A stretch of DNA of 64,000 bases, from positions 1-64,000 of the forward strand of contig JAYPEK010000007.1 of NCBI GenBank assembly GCA_038125725.1. Direction: 5' to 3'. Below the pieces are notes generated by a model. It was not told where the DNA came from. It saw only the letters and a program-made list of their open reading frames with translations, and made no database searches. Positions within the stretch are counted from its first letter, which is position 1; each line of letters starts with the position of its first letter. Below are positions 40,242-48,733 of this stretch, in pieces. This DNA comes from TMED8 sp038125725. Lineage in GTDB: Bacteria; Pseudomonadota; Alphaproteobacteria; Rhodospirillales; Casp-alpha2. A program made the position numbers and the translations under genes.

Positions 40242-41122
40242 GCACATCCGGACCCTTCCGTAGCTGGCTGTTTGCGCCCGGCAACCATCCCCGCCGGGTG
40301 GAGAAGGCGCTGGGGCTCGACGCCGACGCGGTGATCCTCGATCTCGAGGACGCCGTCGCCGTTGCCGAGAAGGAAGCCACCCGCCCGATGGTGGTGGAAG
40401 CGCTGCAAGGCCCGCGCAAGTGCCTGGGCTATATCCGCGTCAACGCCTACGACACCGACTTCTGTTTCGGCGATCTCCAGGCCGTGGTGCGGTCCGGCGT
40501 CGATGGTATCATGCTGCCGAAGCTGGAGACCGCCGACCAGATCAAGAGCGTCGATTGGCTGGTCTCGCAGCTGGAGCGCGATGCCGGATTGGCTGTCGGC
40601 GGGCTCGATATCCTGCCCATCGTCGAGACCGGGCTCGGTGTCGCCAATGCCCGAGCCATCGCCGAGGCCGGCACCCGCGTGCGCCGGCTCGCCTTCGGCG
40701 CCGGCGACTATGCCAAGGACATGGCCATGAACTGGACCCGCGCCGAGACCGAAATGGCGCATGCCCGCGCCGAGGTGGTACTGGCCAGCCGTGCCGGCGG
40801 CCTCGACGCGCCCCTCGACACGGTGTGGATTCATATCGGCGATACGGACGGTTGCAGGGCCTCCGCCCAGACCGTCGCCGACATGGGCTACCAGGGGAAG
40901 CTCTGCATTCACCCCGAGCAGATTGGCCCGGTGAACGATGTCTTCACGCCGTCGGACGATCAGGTCGCCTTCGCCGAGAAGGTCGCCGCCGCCTTCGACG
41001 AAGCGGAGGCCAAGGGCCTGGCCTCGATCCAAGTGGACGGCTATTTCGTCGATTATCCCATCGTCGACCAGGCCCGGCGCACTTTGGCCTTGATCCGCAA
41101 CATAAACGCCAAGAACGGCTGA
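40238..41122 (+). CDS. HpcH/HpaI aldolase family, CitE-like CoA ester lyase
   Basis: This 294-residue TIM barrel begins RSWLFAPGNHPRRVEKAL. It has the Mg-binding motif DAVILDLEDAVA and Arg/Glu residues for malyl-CoA-type substrates (RVNAYDTD, LPIVETGLGVANA). The family includes citramalyl-CoA, malyl-CoA and beta-methylmalyl-CoA lyases. It overlaps the M81 gene stop by four bases (ATGA), a tight coupling. The exact CoA ester is not determinable. Confidence 0.92.
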   Translation: MSTSGPFRSWLFAPGNHPRRVEKALGLDADAVILDLEDAVAVAEKEATRPMVVEALQGPRKCLGYIRVNAYDTDFCFGDLQAVVRSGVDGIMLPKLETADQIKSVDWLVSQLERDAGLAVGGLDILPIVETGLGVANARAIAEAGTRVRRLAFGAGDYAKDMAMNWTRAETEMAHARAEVVLASRAGGLDAPLDTVWIHIGDTDGCRASAQTVADMGYQGKLCIHPEQIGPVNDVFTPSDDQVAFAEKVAAAFDEAEAKGLASIQVDGYFVDYPIVDQARRTLALIRNINAKNG

Positions 41123-41135
41123 TATCCTGCCGGTC

Positions 41136-42311
41136 ATGTCCGTGTTTGAAGTCTTCTGGGTGTTCCTGCGTTTGGGCCTGACCTCGTTCGGCGGCCCGGT
41201 GGCGCATATCGGCTATTTCCGCGACGAGTTCGTGCAGCGGCGCCAATGGTTCACGGAAGCCGCCTATGCCGATCTGGTGGCGCTCTGCCAGTTCCTGCCG
41301 GGCCCGGCGTCGAGCCAGGTAGGCATCGGCATCGGCCTTTCGCGCGCCGGACTGGCGGGCGCCGTCGCCGCCTGGATCGGCTTCACGCTCCCATCCGCGC
41401 TGGCCCTGGCGCTGTTCGGTCTCGGCGTTGCCATGGCCGGCGAGGTCGAGGGCGGCTGGCTGCGGGGCCTCAAGGCCGTCGCCGTCGCGGTGGTGGCGCA
41501 GGCGCTCTGGGGCATGGCCAAGTCGCTCTGCCCCGACCGCAGCCGCGCCGCGCTGGCCGCCGCAGCGGCGGTGGCGGTGCTGATGGTGCCGACGTCGCTC
41601 GGCCAAATCGCGGCCATCCTCGCCGCCGGGCTGCTGGGCTGGCTGTTCTTGAAATCGGAAGACGCGGGCGAACACCATCCCCTCGCGGCCCATGTCGGCA
41701 AGCCTTTGGCGGTGGCCGCGCTGGCGCTGTTCTTCGCGCTGCTGTTCGGCCTGGCACCGCTGGCCGCCCACTTGGCGAGCCCGCTCTTGGAGCGCATCGA
41801 CGGCTTCTACCGGGCCGGCTCGCTGGTGTTCGGCGGCGGCCACGTGGTGCTGCCGCTGCTGAAGGCGACCGTGGTCGAGCCCGGCTGGGTGGGGGACGAC
41901 ACCTTCCTTGCCGGTTACGGCGCGGCGCAGGCGGTGCCGGGGCCGCTGTTCACCTTCGCCGCCTACCTGGGCGCGGTGATGCAGAGCCCGCTGGGTCCGG
42001 GCCTCGGCGCGCTGGTCTGCATCCTCGCGATTTTCGCGCCGTCGTTCCTGCTGGTGATCGGGGTGCTGCCGTTCTGGGACGCGCTCAGGGGCTTTGCGGC
42101 CATGCGCGGCGCCATGGCCGGCGTCAATGCCGCCGTGGTCGGTCTTTTGGCGGCGGCCTTCTACGATCCGGTCTGGACCTCGGGCGTCAAGAATGCGGGC
42201 GATTTCGCCCTGGTGCTGGCCGCCGGCGTGGCGCTGGTCAGTTGGAAACTGCCGCCCTGGCTGGTGGTGGCGCTTGCCGCCGGCGCGGGCTATGGCGCCG
42301 GGTTGATATAA
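41136..42311 (+). CDS. chrA: Chromate-efflux family transporter (two-domain CHR)
   Basis: This 391-residue membrane protein has two CHR halves. The first carries FGGPVAHIGYFRDEFVQRRQW, and the second FGGGHVVLPLLKATVV. About ten to twelve helices are expected. The family exports chromate, though many genomic copies have untested substrates. It follows the CitE-like gene by 13 bases without a regulator, and converges on the TPM genes. Confidence 0.9.
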   Translation: MSVFEVFWVFLRLGLTSFGGPVAHIGYFRDEFVQRRQWFTEAAYADLVALCQFLPGPASSQVGIGIGLSRAGLAGAVAAWIGFTLPSALALALFGLGVAMAGEVEGGWLRGLKAVAVAVVAQALWGMAKSLCPDRSRAALAAAAAVAVLMVPTSLGQIAAILAAGLLGWLFLKSEDAGEHHPLAAHVGKPLAVAALALFFALLFGLAPLAAHLASPLLERIDGFYRAGSLVFGGGHVVLPLLKATVVEPGWVGDDTFLAGYGAAQAVPGPLFTFAAYLGAVMQSPLGPGLGALVCILAIFAPSFLLVIGVLPFWDALRGFAAMRGAMAGVNAAVVGLLAAAFYDPVWTSGVKNAGDFALVLAAGVALVSWKLPPWLVVALAAGAGYGAGLI

Positions 42312-42316
42312 GCGGC

Positions 42317-42934
42317 TCAGATTTCAATCAGGCGGTTTGGCAGTTCGTTCTTGTTCTCGGTGCCGGCCGGGAAATGCTCCGCCAGGACGCGGCCGCAATC
42401 GTCGATGGCCTGAAGGAAGCCGTTTGCCACGCGGCCGGCTCTCACTTCCGCCGTGAACTTGTCGACCGCCACCTGCCAGGTATCTGGCGGGACCTTTTCG
42501 TTAATTCCATGGTCGGCGAGGATTTCCACGTGCCTCTCCGCCACCGAGACGAAGATCAGGACGCCGGTGCCGGCCTCGGTCCGGTGCAGTCCCTGTTCGA
42601 CGAATTGGCCGACGGCGAGGGCGGCGGCGCGCTCGCGTTTCACCGATTTCGGTACCAGCCGCATCTTCAACGCCGGCCAGCGAAAGATCAGGCCGAGCAC
42701 GATGAAGCCGCCCATTTGACCGATCAGCAGTTGGTCGACGCCCTGGATAACGGCAGCCAAATGCAGGCCGATGGGGACGCCAAGCGCCAGGATCGCCGCC
42801 CAAAGGGTCGGGATGTAATAATAGTCGTCGCTGGCCTCGGCGATGACGGTGACCAGTTCGCCGGAAGTCCGGCGCTCGGCGTCTTGGATGGCCGCTTCGA
42901 TCCTGCTGCGTTCTTCGTTCGTGATGAATGACAT
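42317..42934 (-). CDS. TPM-domain membrane protein
   Basis: This 205-residue protein has an N-terminal ITNEERSRIEAAIQDAERRTSGELVTVI segment, two membrane helices (about 45-60 and 68-85) and a TPM domain (GVLIFVSVAERHVEILADHGINEKV). TPM domains bind metal or nucleotides in some photosystem assembly factors; bacterial roles are unclear. It is the third gene of the lemA-TPM-TPM operon, starting two bases after the larger TPM gene's stop. Confidence 0.88.
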   Translation of the reverse strand: MSFITNEERSRIEAAIQDAERRTSGELVTVIAEASDDYYYIPTLWAAILALGVPIGLHLAAVIQGVDQLLIGQMGGFIVLGLIFRWPALKMRLVPKSVKRERAAALAVGQFVEQGLHRTEAGTGVLIFVSVAERHVEILADHGINEKVPPDTWQVAVDKFTAEVRAGRVANGFLQAIDDCGRVLAEHFPAGTENKNELPNRLIEI

Positions 42935-42936
42935 TG

Positions 42937-43695
42937 TTACCAGCCTCCAGACCCGCCGCCGCCGCCGAAACCACCGCCGCCGCCGCTAAAGCCACCGCCG
43001 CCAAAACCGCCGCTGCCATAACCACGGTGCCCGCGGCGGCCGGATCCCACCGTCCATCCGCCCGAATGGCCGTCACGGTTCCGGTACATCGTCCAGATGG
43101 CAAAAGCGAAGAAACCGAACAGCAAGAGCAGGAAAAGCACGCCGCCCGCGTCCAGTTCGTCGGATTCTTCCTTCGGTCCCCATTCCGGGCCATTGCCTTC
43201 GAGGATGCCGATAATCGCCTGGACGCCGGACGAGATGCCGTCCTCGAACTGTCCGGCCCTGAATTTCGGCACTATGACGCCGTCGATCACGGACTTGGCC
43301 AAGGCGTCGGTCATCGTGCCCTCGAGGCCGTAGCCGACCTCGATCCGCACCTTGCGTTCGTTCGGCGCGACAATCAGCAGCAGGCCGTTGTCCCGGCCTT
43401 TCTGACCGATGCCCCAATGGCGGCCCAGTTGGTAGCCGAAATCCTCAATCGTGGTGCCTTGCAGCGAAGTGAGGGTGACGACCACCACCTGGTTCGAGGT
43501 CTTTTCTTCGTGTTGCTTCAGCAGCGCATCCAGTTGCGCTTCGCCGGTATTGGAGATGAGGCCGGCGTTGTCGACGACACGGCCGGTCAACCTCGGGAAG
43601 TCCAATGTCGAAGCGGCACCGGAAATGATGGCCAGTACGAAGACCGCGGCGACCCACAAGCCACCCCTGATCGGTCGAGCGCCAGCCATAACCAC
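42937..43695 (-). CDS. YgcG-like TPM protein with glycine-rich tail
   Basis: This 252-residue protein has a signal peptide or anchor (GGLWVAAVFVLAIISGAAS) and a periplasmic TPM domain (LTGRVVDNAGLIS, NQVVVVTLTSLQG, DNGLLLIVAPNERKVRIEVGYGLEG). A membrane helix (VLFLLLLFGFFAFAIW) is followed by a tail of about 45 residues rich in Gly with Phe and Ser. The tail is typical of this family. It follows LemA by four bases and is likely co-functional with it in envelope maintenance. Confidence 0.92.
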   Translation of the reverse strand: MVMAGARPIRGGLWVAAVFVLAIISGAASTLDFPRLTGRVVDNAGLISNTGEAQLDALLKQHEEKTSNQVVVVTLTSLQGTTIEDFGYQLGRHWGIGQKGRDNGLLLIVAPNERKVRIEVGYGLEGTMTDALAKSVIDGVIVPKFRAGQFEDGISSGVQAIIGILEGNGPEWGPKEESDELDAGGVLFLLLLFGFFAFAIWTMYRNRDGHSGGWTVGSGRRGHRGYGSGGFGGGGFSGGGGGFGGGGGSGGW

Positions 43696-43699
43696 GGCC

Positions 43700-44323
43700 T
43701 CAGTTCATCTTGATCTTCGGCGCGTCGGCGATGCTCTTTTCATCGGCGACGCTGAAATTCTGCTTCGCCTCCGCATCACTGTAGAGGATGGCCTTCCAAA
43801 TGCGGCCGGGGAAGGTGCGAATCTCGGTGTTGTAGGCCCGTACCGCCTCGATGTAGTCGCGCCGCGCCACCGCAATGCGGTTCTCGGTGCCCTCCAACTG
43901 CGATTGCAGGGCGATGAAATTGGCGCTGGCCTTGAGGTCCGGGTAGCGCTCGACGCTGACCAGCAAGCGGCTCAGCGCCGAGGTCAGGGCGCCTTGATTC
44001 TGCTGGAACATCTGAAAGGCATTGGGGTTGGTGAGGATGTCTTTCGGAATGGCCATTTGCGCGATCTTGCTGCGCGCCTCGACGACGGCCGTCAGGGTCT
44101 CGCGCTCATGCGCGGCGTAACCCTTCACCACCTCGACCAGATTGGGAATCAGGTCGGCGCGGCGCTGGTATTGATTGAGAATCTGGCTCCATTTGGCGGC
44201 GACATCTTCGTCCAGCGTCGGGATGGCGTTGACACCGCAGCCGGAAAGCAAGGTCACCAACAGGGCAACGAACGCAAACCGGCCGAGACCGAGGCGGCGC
44301 TGTGGGGTGGAAACGGATAGCAT
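43700..44323 (-). CDS. lemA: LemA family lipoprotein
   Basis: This 207-residue protein starts at an ATG at 44323. The signal sequence ends in LLSGC, a lipobox, so it should be lipidated. The LemA helical domain follows (NQYQRRADLIPNLVEVVKGYAAHE, then FPGRIWKAILY). LemA genes habitually precede TPM proteins, as here. The upstream frame overlaps the SDR gene antisense and is not part of this protein. Confidence 0.93.
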   Translation of the reverse strand: MLSVSTPQRRLGLGRFAFVALLVTLLSGCGVNAIPTLDEDVAAKWSQILNQYQRRADLIPNLVEVVKGYAAHERETLTAVVEARSKIAQMAIPKDILTNPNAFQMFQQNQGALTSALSRLLVSVERYPDLKASANFIALQSQLEGTENRIAVARRDYIEAVRAYNTEIRTFPGRIWKAILYSDAEAKQNFSVADEKSIADAPKIKMN

Positions 44324-44379
44324 CGAAGTCACCTCTTCACGATGGCGGTGTCGGGATTGTAGCGAACCGGCCGGCCGCC

Positions 44380-45138
44380 TCACACCCCGTAATAAAGCCC
44401 GCCGTTCACATGCATGGTCTGGCCGGTGATGTAGTCGGCTTCCGGCAGGCAGAGGTAGTGGATCATGCCGGCGATCTCGTCGACGGTGCCGAGGCGCTCG
44501 ATCGGCGTCTGCACCTTCAAGGGCGGCCGTTCGCCGGCCGAGGCCGGGCGGTCGGTATCGATATGGCCGGGAGAGACCACGTTGCAGGTGATGCCGAAGG
44601 GCGCCAACTCGGTGGCGAGGCCGCGGGTCAGGCCCACCAGTCCCGCCTTGGCGGCCAGCGAATGCACCCGGTTCGGCGCGCCCATATAGTTGGCGATGCC
44701 GCCGAGGTTGATGATGCGGCCCCACTTCTTCTTTTTCATGTGCGGCACGGCGGCCTTGGAGAGAAGGAAGGCGCCGTCCAGCGTGACGGCGAGCGTCTTG
44801 TGCCATTCGTCGAAGGAGATCGATTCGAACGGCTGCTGGGCGCGGATGGAAGCGTTGCAGACCAGGATGTCGACGCCGCCGAAGGCGGTGACCGCCGCGT
44901 CGATCAGGCCCTGGGCCTGGTCTTCCTTGGTGATGTCGGCGATATGCGCGACCGCGCGCCCGCCGGCGTCGAAAATCTCATGCGCCACCGCGTCGGCGGC
45001 CTCGCGGTCCTGCACCGCGTTGATCACCACCGATACGCCGTAATCGGCCAGCCGCTTCACCGTGGCGCGGCCGATGTTGCGGGCCGAGCCGGTGACGACG
45101 GCGACCTTGCCGTCCAATGGGGAGTCGCTTCTTTGCAT
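44380..45138 (-). CDS. SDR-family protein with non-canonical active site
   Basis: This 252-residue Rossmann protein has the cofactor motif TGSARNIG (residues 16-23), the NAS motif at 95-97 and Lys164. The catalytic Tyr four residues before that Lys is Ser160 (VHSLAAK), and the catalytic Ser 13 residues earlier is Gly147 (INLGGI). It therefore cannot work by the standard SDR mechanism unless other residues compensate. It is the last gene of the CaiB-crotonase-SDR operon, two bases after the crotonase. It may be a non-reductive SDR or a binding protein. Confidence 0.85.
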   Translation of the reverse strand: MQRSDSPLDGKVAVVTGSARNIGRATVKRLADYGVSVVINAVQDREAADAVAHEIFDAGGRAVAHIADITKEDQAQGLIDAAVTAFGGVDILVCNASIRAQQPFESISFDEWHKTLAVTLDGAFLLSKAAVPHMKKKKWGRIINLGGIANYMGAPNRVHSLAAKAGLVGLTRGLATELAPFGITCNVVSPGHIDTDRPASAGERPPLKVQTPIERLGTVDEIAGMIHYLCLPEADYITGQTMHVNGGLYYGV

Positions 45139-45140
45139 GT

Positions 45141-45959
45141 TTATTCGCCCTTGAATTCGGGTTTCCGTTTGTTGACGAAGGCGCTGACGCCCTCGGCAAA
45201 GTCATCGCCGGTGGCGCAGTCGCCGAAACCGGCCGATTCGGCGTCCAACTGCTGTGACAGCGTCGCCGTCGGCGATTGGTTGAGCAACGCCTTGGTGTGC
45301 GCGTAGGCGCGGGCCGGGCCCGCCGCCAGGCGGCCGGCCAGCTTGTCGACTTCGGCGTCCAGTTCATCGCCGGCAACGACGCGGTTGATCAGCCCCCAGC
45401 GCTCGGCGGTGGCGGCATCGAAGCGGTCGCCCAACAGCGCGATTTCCATGGCGCGCTTCATGCCTGTGGCGCGCGGCAGGAAATAGGTCGAGCCGCCGTC
45501 CGGGCTGGTGCCCAGGTGGCAATAGGCGAGGGTGAAGAAGGCGTCGTCGCTGGCGATCACCATGTCGCAGGTGAGCGCGATGCTGACCCCGGCGCCGGCC
45601 ACGGCGCCCCGCACCTTGCCGATGATCGGCTGCGGCATCTCGCGCATGTTTACGGTGGCGACGTGGAAGGTGTCGATCAGGTTCTGGAAATAGTGCCGGC
45701 GCTGGCTGCGGTCGGGGGTGTTGTCCAACTGTTCGCTGAAGGTCTTGATGTCGCCGCCGGCCATGAAATGGTCGCCGGTGCCGCTCAAGACCATGCAGCG
45801 GACGGACCTATCGGCGCGGATGGCGCCGGTGATGGCGCCGATGGCCTCGGCCATTTCCTCGTCCAGCGCGTTGAGCGAACCCGGACGGTTGAAGCGCACG
45901 TCGGCGATGCCGTCTCGGACCTCGACGGTCATGCTGTCGTTGGGCGATGTGATGCTCAT
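45141..45959 (-). CDS. Crotonase-family protein lacking both hydratase Glu
   Basis: This 272-residue crotonase fold has the oxyanion motif MAGGDIKTF. The glutamate positions of true hydratases are replaced (GAGVSIAL and LAYCHLGTSPD), leaving Asp in TSPDGG as a possible catalytic residue, as in isomerases such as PaaG. It probably acts as an isomerase, hydrolase or lyase on a CoA ester made by the adjacent CaiB-type transferase, whose stop overlaps its start by four bases. Confidence 0.9.
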   Translation of the reverse strand: MSITSPNDSMTVEVRDGIADVRFNRPGSLNALDEEMAEAIGAITGAIRADRSVRCMVLSGTGDHFMAGGDIKTFSEQLDNTPDRSQRRHYFQNLIDTFHVATVNMREMPQPIIGKVRGAVAGAGVSIALTCDMVIASDDAFFTLAYCHLGTSPDGGSTYFLPRATGMKRAMEIALLGDRFDAATAERWGLINRVVAGDELDAEVDKLAGRLAAGPARAYAHTKALLNQSPTATLSQQLDAESAGFGDCATGDDFAEGVSAFVNKRKPEFKGE

Positions 45960-47152
45960 TCGGCGGCCTCCGCCTGCGGCAGGGTCAGCGCGCCCGCATC
46001 CAGGAGCCGCGCGATGTCATCTTCCGACTTGCCCATGGCCTTCAGGATGTCGTGGCCGTCGGCGCCCAGTTCGGCGGGCGGCTTGTCGCCGGCGCCGGCG
46101 GTGTCCGGGAACATGCCGGGGATGGTCGGGAACGGCAGCGTGCCGATGGCGGGGAAATTGACCATCGGCGCCATGTTGGTCTCGATCACGTGCTCGTCGG
46201 CCAGCCAGTCGCCGAAGTCGTAGATCTTGTCGGCCAGGATGTCGTGTTCGCGGAACAGTCTCACCCAATGGGCTGAGGGTTGTTGCTTGAATCGCTCGGC
46301 GATGACCGGGCCCAGCGTGTCCATGTGCTTGGCACGGGTTTCGAAATTGGCGTAGCGCGGATCGTCGACAAGTTCCGGCACGCCAAGGCAGTCGCAGATC
46401 GACTTGAACTGCTGTTCCTTGACCAGCGCCAGGCCGACGTAGCCGTCGGCGGTCTCGTACGATCCCGCCGGCGCATTGAGGATGCGCGGCGCGCCGCCTT
46501 CCAGGTGGTATTCGATGATCTTCGGCGCCATGAAGGCACCCAGCGTCTGCGACAGGTTGGCGTCGATCAGGATGCCTTCGTCCTCGTCGTGGCGGCCAGC
46601 CAGCGCGGCGCAGGCGGCCTGGAAGGCGTAGACGCCGGTGGTGGTATCGGGGATCAGGGTGCCGACCCGGTGCGGCGCGCCGTCAGCGCCCCGGTTGACC
46701 GAGCAAAGCCCCGAGAACGACTGGATCACAGTGTCGGAACCGGGCCGGTCGGCGTAGGGGCCCGATTGGCCGAAGCCGCTGACGGCGACGTAGATGATCT
46801 TGGGATTGACCGCCTTTACCGCCTCGTAGCCGACGCCCAAGCGCTTGGCGACGCCGGGGCGGAAGCTCTCGACCATGAGATCGGCGCTGCGGGCCATTTC
46901 CAGCACCAGTTCGCGCGATTCGTCTTTTTTCAGGTTCAGGCAGATGGAGTTCTTGGCCCGGTTGGCGACGATGGACAGCGCCGTGTGGTTGCCGTAAGTC
47001 GTGCCGATGTGGCGAATCCAGTCGCCTTCCGGCGGTTCCACCTTGGTGACGTCGGCGCCGTACATGGCGAACAGGCCGGCGCAATAGGGGCCGGCGAAGC
47101 CCTGCGAAATGTCGAGAACCTTGATGCCCTTGTAGGGCGCGCGATAGCTCAT
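45956..47152 (-). CDS. Class III CoA transferase (CaiB/BaiF family)
   Basis: This 398-residue enzyme has GIKVLDISQGFAGPYC at the start and the catalytic Asp169 in TLIPDTTTGVYA, the residue that forms the acyl-anhydride intermediate in formyl-CoA transferase. It moves CoA between carboxylic acids. It is the first gene of the operon with the atypical crotonase and SDR, and thus likely makes the CoA ester they process. Confidence 0.93.
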   Translation of the reverse strand: MSYRAPYKGIKVLDISQGFAGPYCAGLFAMYGADVTKVEPPEGDWIRHIGTTYGNHTALSIVANRAKNSICLNLKKDESRELVLEMARSADLMVESFRPGVAKRLGVGYEAVKAVNPKIIYVAVSGFGQSGPYADRPGSDTVIQSFSGLCSVNRGADGAPHRVGTLIPDTTTGVYAFQAACAALAGRHDEDEGILIDANLSQTLGAFMAPKIIEYHLEGGAPRILNAPAGSYETADGYVGLALVKEQQFKSICDCLGVPELVDDPRYANFETRAKHMDTLGPVIAERFKQQPSAHWVRLFREHDILADKIYDFGDWLADEHVIETNMAPMVNFPAIGTLPFPTIPGMFPDTAGAGDKPPAELGADGHDILKAMGKSEDDIARLLDAGALTLPQAEAAE

Positions 47153-47227
47153 GCGTATTCTGGGGCCGTGGCGCCCCCCTCCCTGACGCCACGTTAGCTG
47201 TGGCGATGGCTTGATTTGCAGCCCGGC

Positions 47228-48037
47228 TTAGCTGCCCGGCTGGGTCGCGATCCAGTATTCAATATTCAGGTCACGAATCAAGTCATCATGGCGGAATTCG
47301 ATGCACCGCCGGAGCCCCATGTAGGAATAGCGCGTGCCGGAACTGTCGCAGCGCTCCAATTCGGCCTCCACCTTGGCCATTTCGGCGCTGGAGGCGGTGC
47401 CGCTGAACTCGCGCCGGACGGCGTCGCGCCAGGTGGCGGTGACCGTCTCGGGATCGCCCATGCCCGCCGCCGGCAACAGGTTCAGGAACTGCGCCAGGGT
47501 GCGGACCGTGCGCGCGCCGGGCGCGATATCGACGATCTCGGCCGCCTGTTTGCGGCGCCAATCCCGGACGTAGGCGATTTCCTTTTCGGTCAGCGGGTTC
47601 GGGTCGCGGGCATCGTGTTCGGGAAGCAGCGTCGCGCCGGGACGGACGCGAAGCGCCGCGCTTTCAATCGGCCCGCCCGCCAGTGCCTGCAATGCCTCGG
47701 CGTCAATGGTTGCCGCCATGGACATGAACTCGCGCTTGCCGGCAAAGGTGAGCGCATCCGTCGCGGCAACGATCCGCGTGCCTTCAGGACCCTGGAGCAG
47801 CAGTTCAAAATCCGCCAGCGCGACCGGGTTGTAGACCTTGCCGCGCCTCGGGATCGGGCGGCCGCGTTGCAGGCAGTAACTCGACAACTCCGCCAGGCAT
47901 TGGCCGTCGGCACAGGTGAAGGGCACGCCGACCTCGTTGGGCAGCAGTGCGATGATCTGCGGCGCCGCCTGAGCGGGCCGGGTGATGGCGATGAAGACGA
48001 AGGCGGTGAAAACAAGCGGGATGTGAAAAGCGTGCAT
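47228..48037 (-). CDS. Secreted protein of unknown function
   Basis: This 269-residue protein has a signal peptide ending near PAQAA (residue 25). It contains paired Cys near the N-terminus (CADGQCLAELSSYC) and the C-terminus (ERCDSS, LRRCIEF) that could form disulfides in the periplasm. An acidic helical middle (LTEKEIAYVRDWRRKQAAEIVDIAPG) follows. I recognise no domain. It is divergent from the membrane protein at 48164 and convergent with nothing obvious. Confidence 0.65.
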   Translation of the reverse strand: MHAFHIPLVFTAFVFIAITRPAQAAPQIIALLPNEVGVPFTCADGQCLAELSSYCLQRGRPIPRRGKVYNPVALADFELLLQGPEGTRIVAATDALTFAGKREFMSMAATIDAEALQALAGGPIESAALRVRPGATLLPEHDARDPNPLTEKEIAYVRDWRRKQAAEIVDIAPGARTVRTLAQFLNLLPAAGMGDPETVTATWRDAVRREFSGTASSAEMAKVEAELERCDSSGTRYSYMGLRRCIEFRHDDLIRDLNIEYWIATQPGS

Positions 48038-48163
48038 GAAACCTCCTCTGGCCGCCCAAGGCCCTGCGGAGGCCCGCAGCCTGCGGACATTATACCCGAA
48101 AATGATTTTCCAGCCTACGAAACGGGTTGGAGCGCCGTTTTCGGTTTCCTATCCTCGGAAATC

Positions 48164-48724
48164 ATGAGCGACGCGGCGATGGATATCGGCCTGCCCGAGA
48201 AAATGACCTGTTCAGAAGATGCCTCGCACGTCGAGGTCATCCGCCGTTGGTTCGGGCTCAAGTTCGTCATCCTGACGGTCTTCGCCGTCTTCTGGGACGG
48301 CTTCCTGGTGGTCTGGTACGCCAAGGCGCTGGGCGGCGACAGCCTGATGGCAGTGCTGTTTCCGCTGATCCACGTCGCCATCGGGACCGCGCTCACCTAT
48401 TACGTCGTCGCCGGCTGGCTCAACCGCACCCAGGTCTACGTCGACCGCCAGGGGCTCTATGTGCGCCACCGGCCGCTGCCCTGGTGGGGCAAGGCCGACA
48501 TCGACGCCGCCGATCTGAAGCAGCTCTACGTCAAGGAAGTGGTGTCGAGGAACCGGAAATCGGGCGAGACCACCTTCGAGCTTCGCGCCATCACCCATGC
48601 CGGGCGCAATATCAAGATTGTCGGCGGGCTGGAGACGCAGGAACAGGGGCTGTTCCTGGAACAGAAGATCGAGAAATTCCTCGGCATCGAGAACGCCCGC
48701 GTGCCGGGCGAGGTCGGGCGCTAG
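48164..48724 (+). CDS. Membrane protein of unknown function, two helices and a PH-like tail
   Basis: This 186-residue protein has two membrane helices (about 33-55 and 60-80), then a soluble part with an alternating beta pattern (VYVDRQGLYVRHRPLPWWGKADIDAADLKQLYV) and a final amphipathic helix. The layout resembles bacterial PH-like membrane proteins. The ATG at 48164 is chosen because sequence upstream is antisense to the neighbouring gene. Function unknown. Confidence 0.7.
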   Translation: MSDAAMDIGLPEKMTCSEDASHVEVIRRWFGLKFVILTVFAVFWDGFLVVWYAKALGGDSLMAVLFPLIHVAIGTALTYYVVAGWLNRTQVYVDRQGLYVRHRPLPWWGKADIDAADLKQLYVKEVVSRNRKSGETTFELRAITHAGRNIKIVGGLETQEQGLFLEQKIEKFLGIENARVPGEVGR

Positions 48725-48733
48725 GCGCTTGCG

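Noticed and set aside
42940..43060. Repeated GCC-rich stretch as a CRISPR or satellite array
   Set aside because: It encodes the Gly-rich tail of the TPM protein; there are no spaced repeats.
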